A DNA stretch of 64,000 nucleotides from Candidatus Denitrolinea symbiosum (GTDB lineage Bacteria > Chloroflexota > Anaerolineae > Anaerolineales > Villigracilaceae). A model generated the notes under the pieces. It ran no database searches, was not told where the DNA came from, and was given only the letters and a program-made list of their open reading frames with translations. Location: contig BLAA01000001.1 of NCBI GenBank assembly GCA_017312345.1, positions 620,001 to 684,000 on the forward strand, written 5' to 3'. The position numbers and the translations under genes were made by a program. Below, in pieces: positions 63,013-64,000 of this stretch. Every line of letters begins with the position of its first letter. Position 1 is the first letter of the stretch.

Positions 63013-63326
63013 TTCATCAAGATCATCTTCAAACAGAATCGAAGCAAACGCCTCTCAACCATCACACAACCAACCTTCGTCGCCTTCGTGCGCCTTCGTG
63101 TTTAAAGGTCTTGCCTTTCCTTCACCAAAATCATCCTCAATCAAACTCGGAGCAAACGCCTCTCATCCATCACACAACCAACCTTCGTCGCCTTTGTGCG
63201 CCTTCGTGTTTAAAGGTCTTGCCTTTCCTTCACCAAAATCATCCTCAATCAAACTCGGAGCGAACGCCTCTCAACCATCACACAACCAACCTTCGTCGCC
63301 TTCGTGCGCCTTCGTGTTTAAAGGTT
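63013..63326. repeat. 108-bp tandem repeat, three copies
   Basis: Units 63013-63120, 63121-63228 and 63229-63326 (the last shortened). Each holds CACACAACCAACCTTCGTCG and CGCCTTCGTGTTTAAAGG. The third ends at the stop codon of the next gene. The CCTTCGTGTTTAAA part is the reverse complement of the ACACGAAGG repeat left of the GxxExxY gene. Confidence 0.85.
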
Positions 63327-63911
63327 TTAAACCACTTCTCCCAACGCGCCCAGCACCGCCATCAGCGTCGGATAATCGTCCCGCAGCAGCGTGATCGCTT
63401 CCTGCGTCGCCCGATCCTTCCAGGATTTGTCCTCGCGTGCGGACTGCGCCTGCTGGATATGCGCGGCCAACACTTCGCCGATGGGCAGGTCTTTCGCGTT
63501 CAATATGTGACGGAAATACCCGAACCGCTCCGTGAAGCGCGCCGTGTCCTTCCTGTCGCACAGATAGATCACATCCAAACTCAGCGGCGGACGCGGCGGG
63601 AGCAGGTGGAAGATCCTGCCATCCTGCTCATATCCCACCGCCAGCACAGACATCTCCACGGGGACGATCCTCCGCTCGCGGTTGTCGCGCATCACCTCCT
63701 CGCTGACGTTGTCCGCGGTGACGAGTTGACGCACCAGCCCGTCGTCGTCAATATGGATGTCGTGGATCAGCCCGTAGACCTGATAGCCCTCGCCCAGCGG
63801 GGCGCGCACCAACGCGCCGAAGGAGGGGACGTTCAACTGCGAAACGGAACACCCGACCGTGAATTGGGTCGTCCCCGCGCTCAATAGATGACCGATGATT
63901 TCATGCGTCAT
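63327..63911 (-). CDS. HAS-barrel-like protein of the nurA/herA operon
   Basis: A 194-residue protein. The first 100 residues (HEIIGHLLSAGTTQFTVGCS..., GALVRAPLGEGYQVYGLIHDIH) look like a HAS-barrel, the clamp domain that precedes HerA ATPases. The C-terminal half is helical (FGYFRHILNAKDLPIGEVLAAHI). It has no ATPase motif. It overlaps the upstream partial gene by 4 bp (ATGA) and would be next to herA but for the GxxExxY cassette. Role inferred from position and resemblance. Confidence 0.7.
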   Translation of the reverse strand: MTHEIIGHLLSAGTTQFTVGCSVSQLNVPSFGALVRAPLGEGYQVYGLIHDIHIDDDGLVRQLVTADNVSEEVMRDNRERRIVPVEMSVLAVGYEQDGRIFHLLPPRPPLSLDVIYLCDRKDTARFTERFGYFRHILNAKDLPIGEVLAAHIQQAQSAREDKSWKDRATQEAITLLRDDYPTLMAVLGALGEVV

Positions 63912-64000
63912 TTCGACCTCGTCCTTCCAGCCAGATTTTTGGCCGATTGCTTTGCGGAAATGGAATCCAACTCTTCGTCGTTTCTCAATTGCTCGGCCTG
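63908..64000 (-). CDS. C-terminal end of a gene, probably nurA (truncated by window)
   Basis: Thirty codons read QAEQLRNDEELDSI... to a TGA that overlaps the next ATG. The segment is too short to identify. NurA nuclease is suggested only because it usually heads an operon with HAS-barrel and HerA genes. Confidence 0.5.
   Translation of the reverse strand, partial: QAEQLRNDEELDSISAKQSAKNLAGRTRSK

Noticed and set aside
63000..63887. 295-codon plus-strand frame over the tandem repeats
   Set aside because: The first third only translates the 108-bp repeats and the rest is antisense to the HAS-barrel-like gene.

Overview
The window looks like chromosomal DNA of a GC-rich bacterium, most likely Chloroflexota, class Anaerolineae. 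I infer this from the gene content and from several families of short dispersed intergenic repeats; no rRNA is present to confirm it. Gene density is high on both strands. Long open frames antisense to real genes are GC artefacts and are left out.

Layout. 1-6.3 kb is an accessory patch. It holds the end of an adenine methyltransferase gene convergent with a phospholipase-D-type nuclease (a probable restriction-modification pair), an AAA/DUF4143 ATPase, a cysteine-rich putative zinc protein, an AbiEii-type nucleotidyltransferase with its small partner, and at least four decaying DUF559 gene relics. 6.3-17.6 kb is mostly minus strand: GT39 glycosyltransferase, phosphoglucose/phosphomannose isomerase, a fused E1 alpha/beta 2-oxoacid dehydrogenase, S10 peptidase, rsmI, an acyl-CoA mutase with isobutyryl-CoA-mutase-type active-site residues, and a PhnD-like lipoprotein. 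17.6-19.8 kb is a eukaryote-like tandem 6-phosphofructokinase. 20-27.7 kb is the translation/RNA cluster nusA-rnpM(ylxR)-infB-rbfA-nrnA-truB-ribF. 27.7-35.6 kb holds a molybdo-oxidoreductase, sucA-sucB and a secreted subtilase behind a structured leader. gyrA, tRNA-Leu and a 38-codon small gene follow.

39.3-45.1 kb is a compact signalling operon: Ser/Thr kinase with an eight-blade PQQ-type propeller, PP2C phosphatase, J-domain/VWA fusion, zinc-ribbon/FHA protein, an 80-residue unknown and an orphan OmpR-type regulator. An Hsp20 gene and a marR/heterodimeric ABC exporter operon come next. 50.5-60.2 kb is ordinary: acetyltransferase, MFS transporter, tRNA-Arg(GCG), surE, S1 protein, M19 dipeptidase, RRM protein, FAH hydrolase, tRNA-Lys and inositol monophosphatase. 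60.4-64 kb has a 22-bp-periodic palindrome array and a HerA-type operon (probable nurA end, HAS-barrel-like gene, herA) split by a GxxExxY cassette bounded by inverted repeat arrays.

The strongest unusual items are a 195-bp MITE-like element with perfect inverted ends and an 8-bp duplication (11616-11826), the GxxExxY cassette in the herA operon (62399-63326), the 22-bp array (60421-60596), the J-VWA signalling operon, the isobutyryl-CoA-mutase-like active site, and reciprocal gene fragments linking the 2.4-6.2 kb and 16.8-17.4 kb loci.
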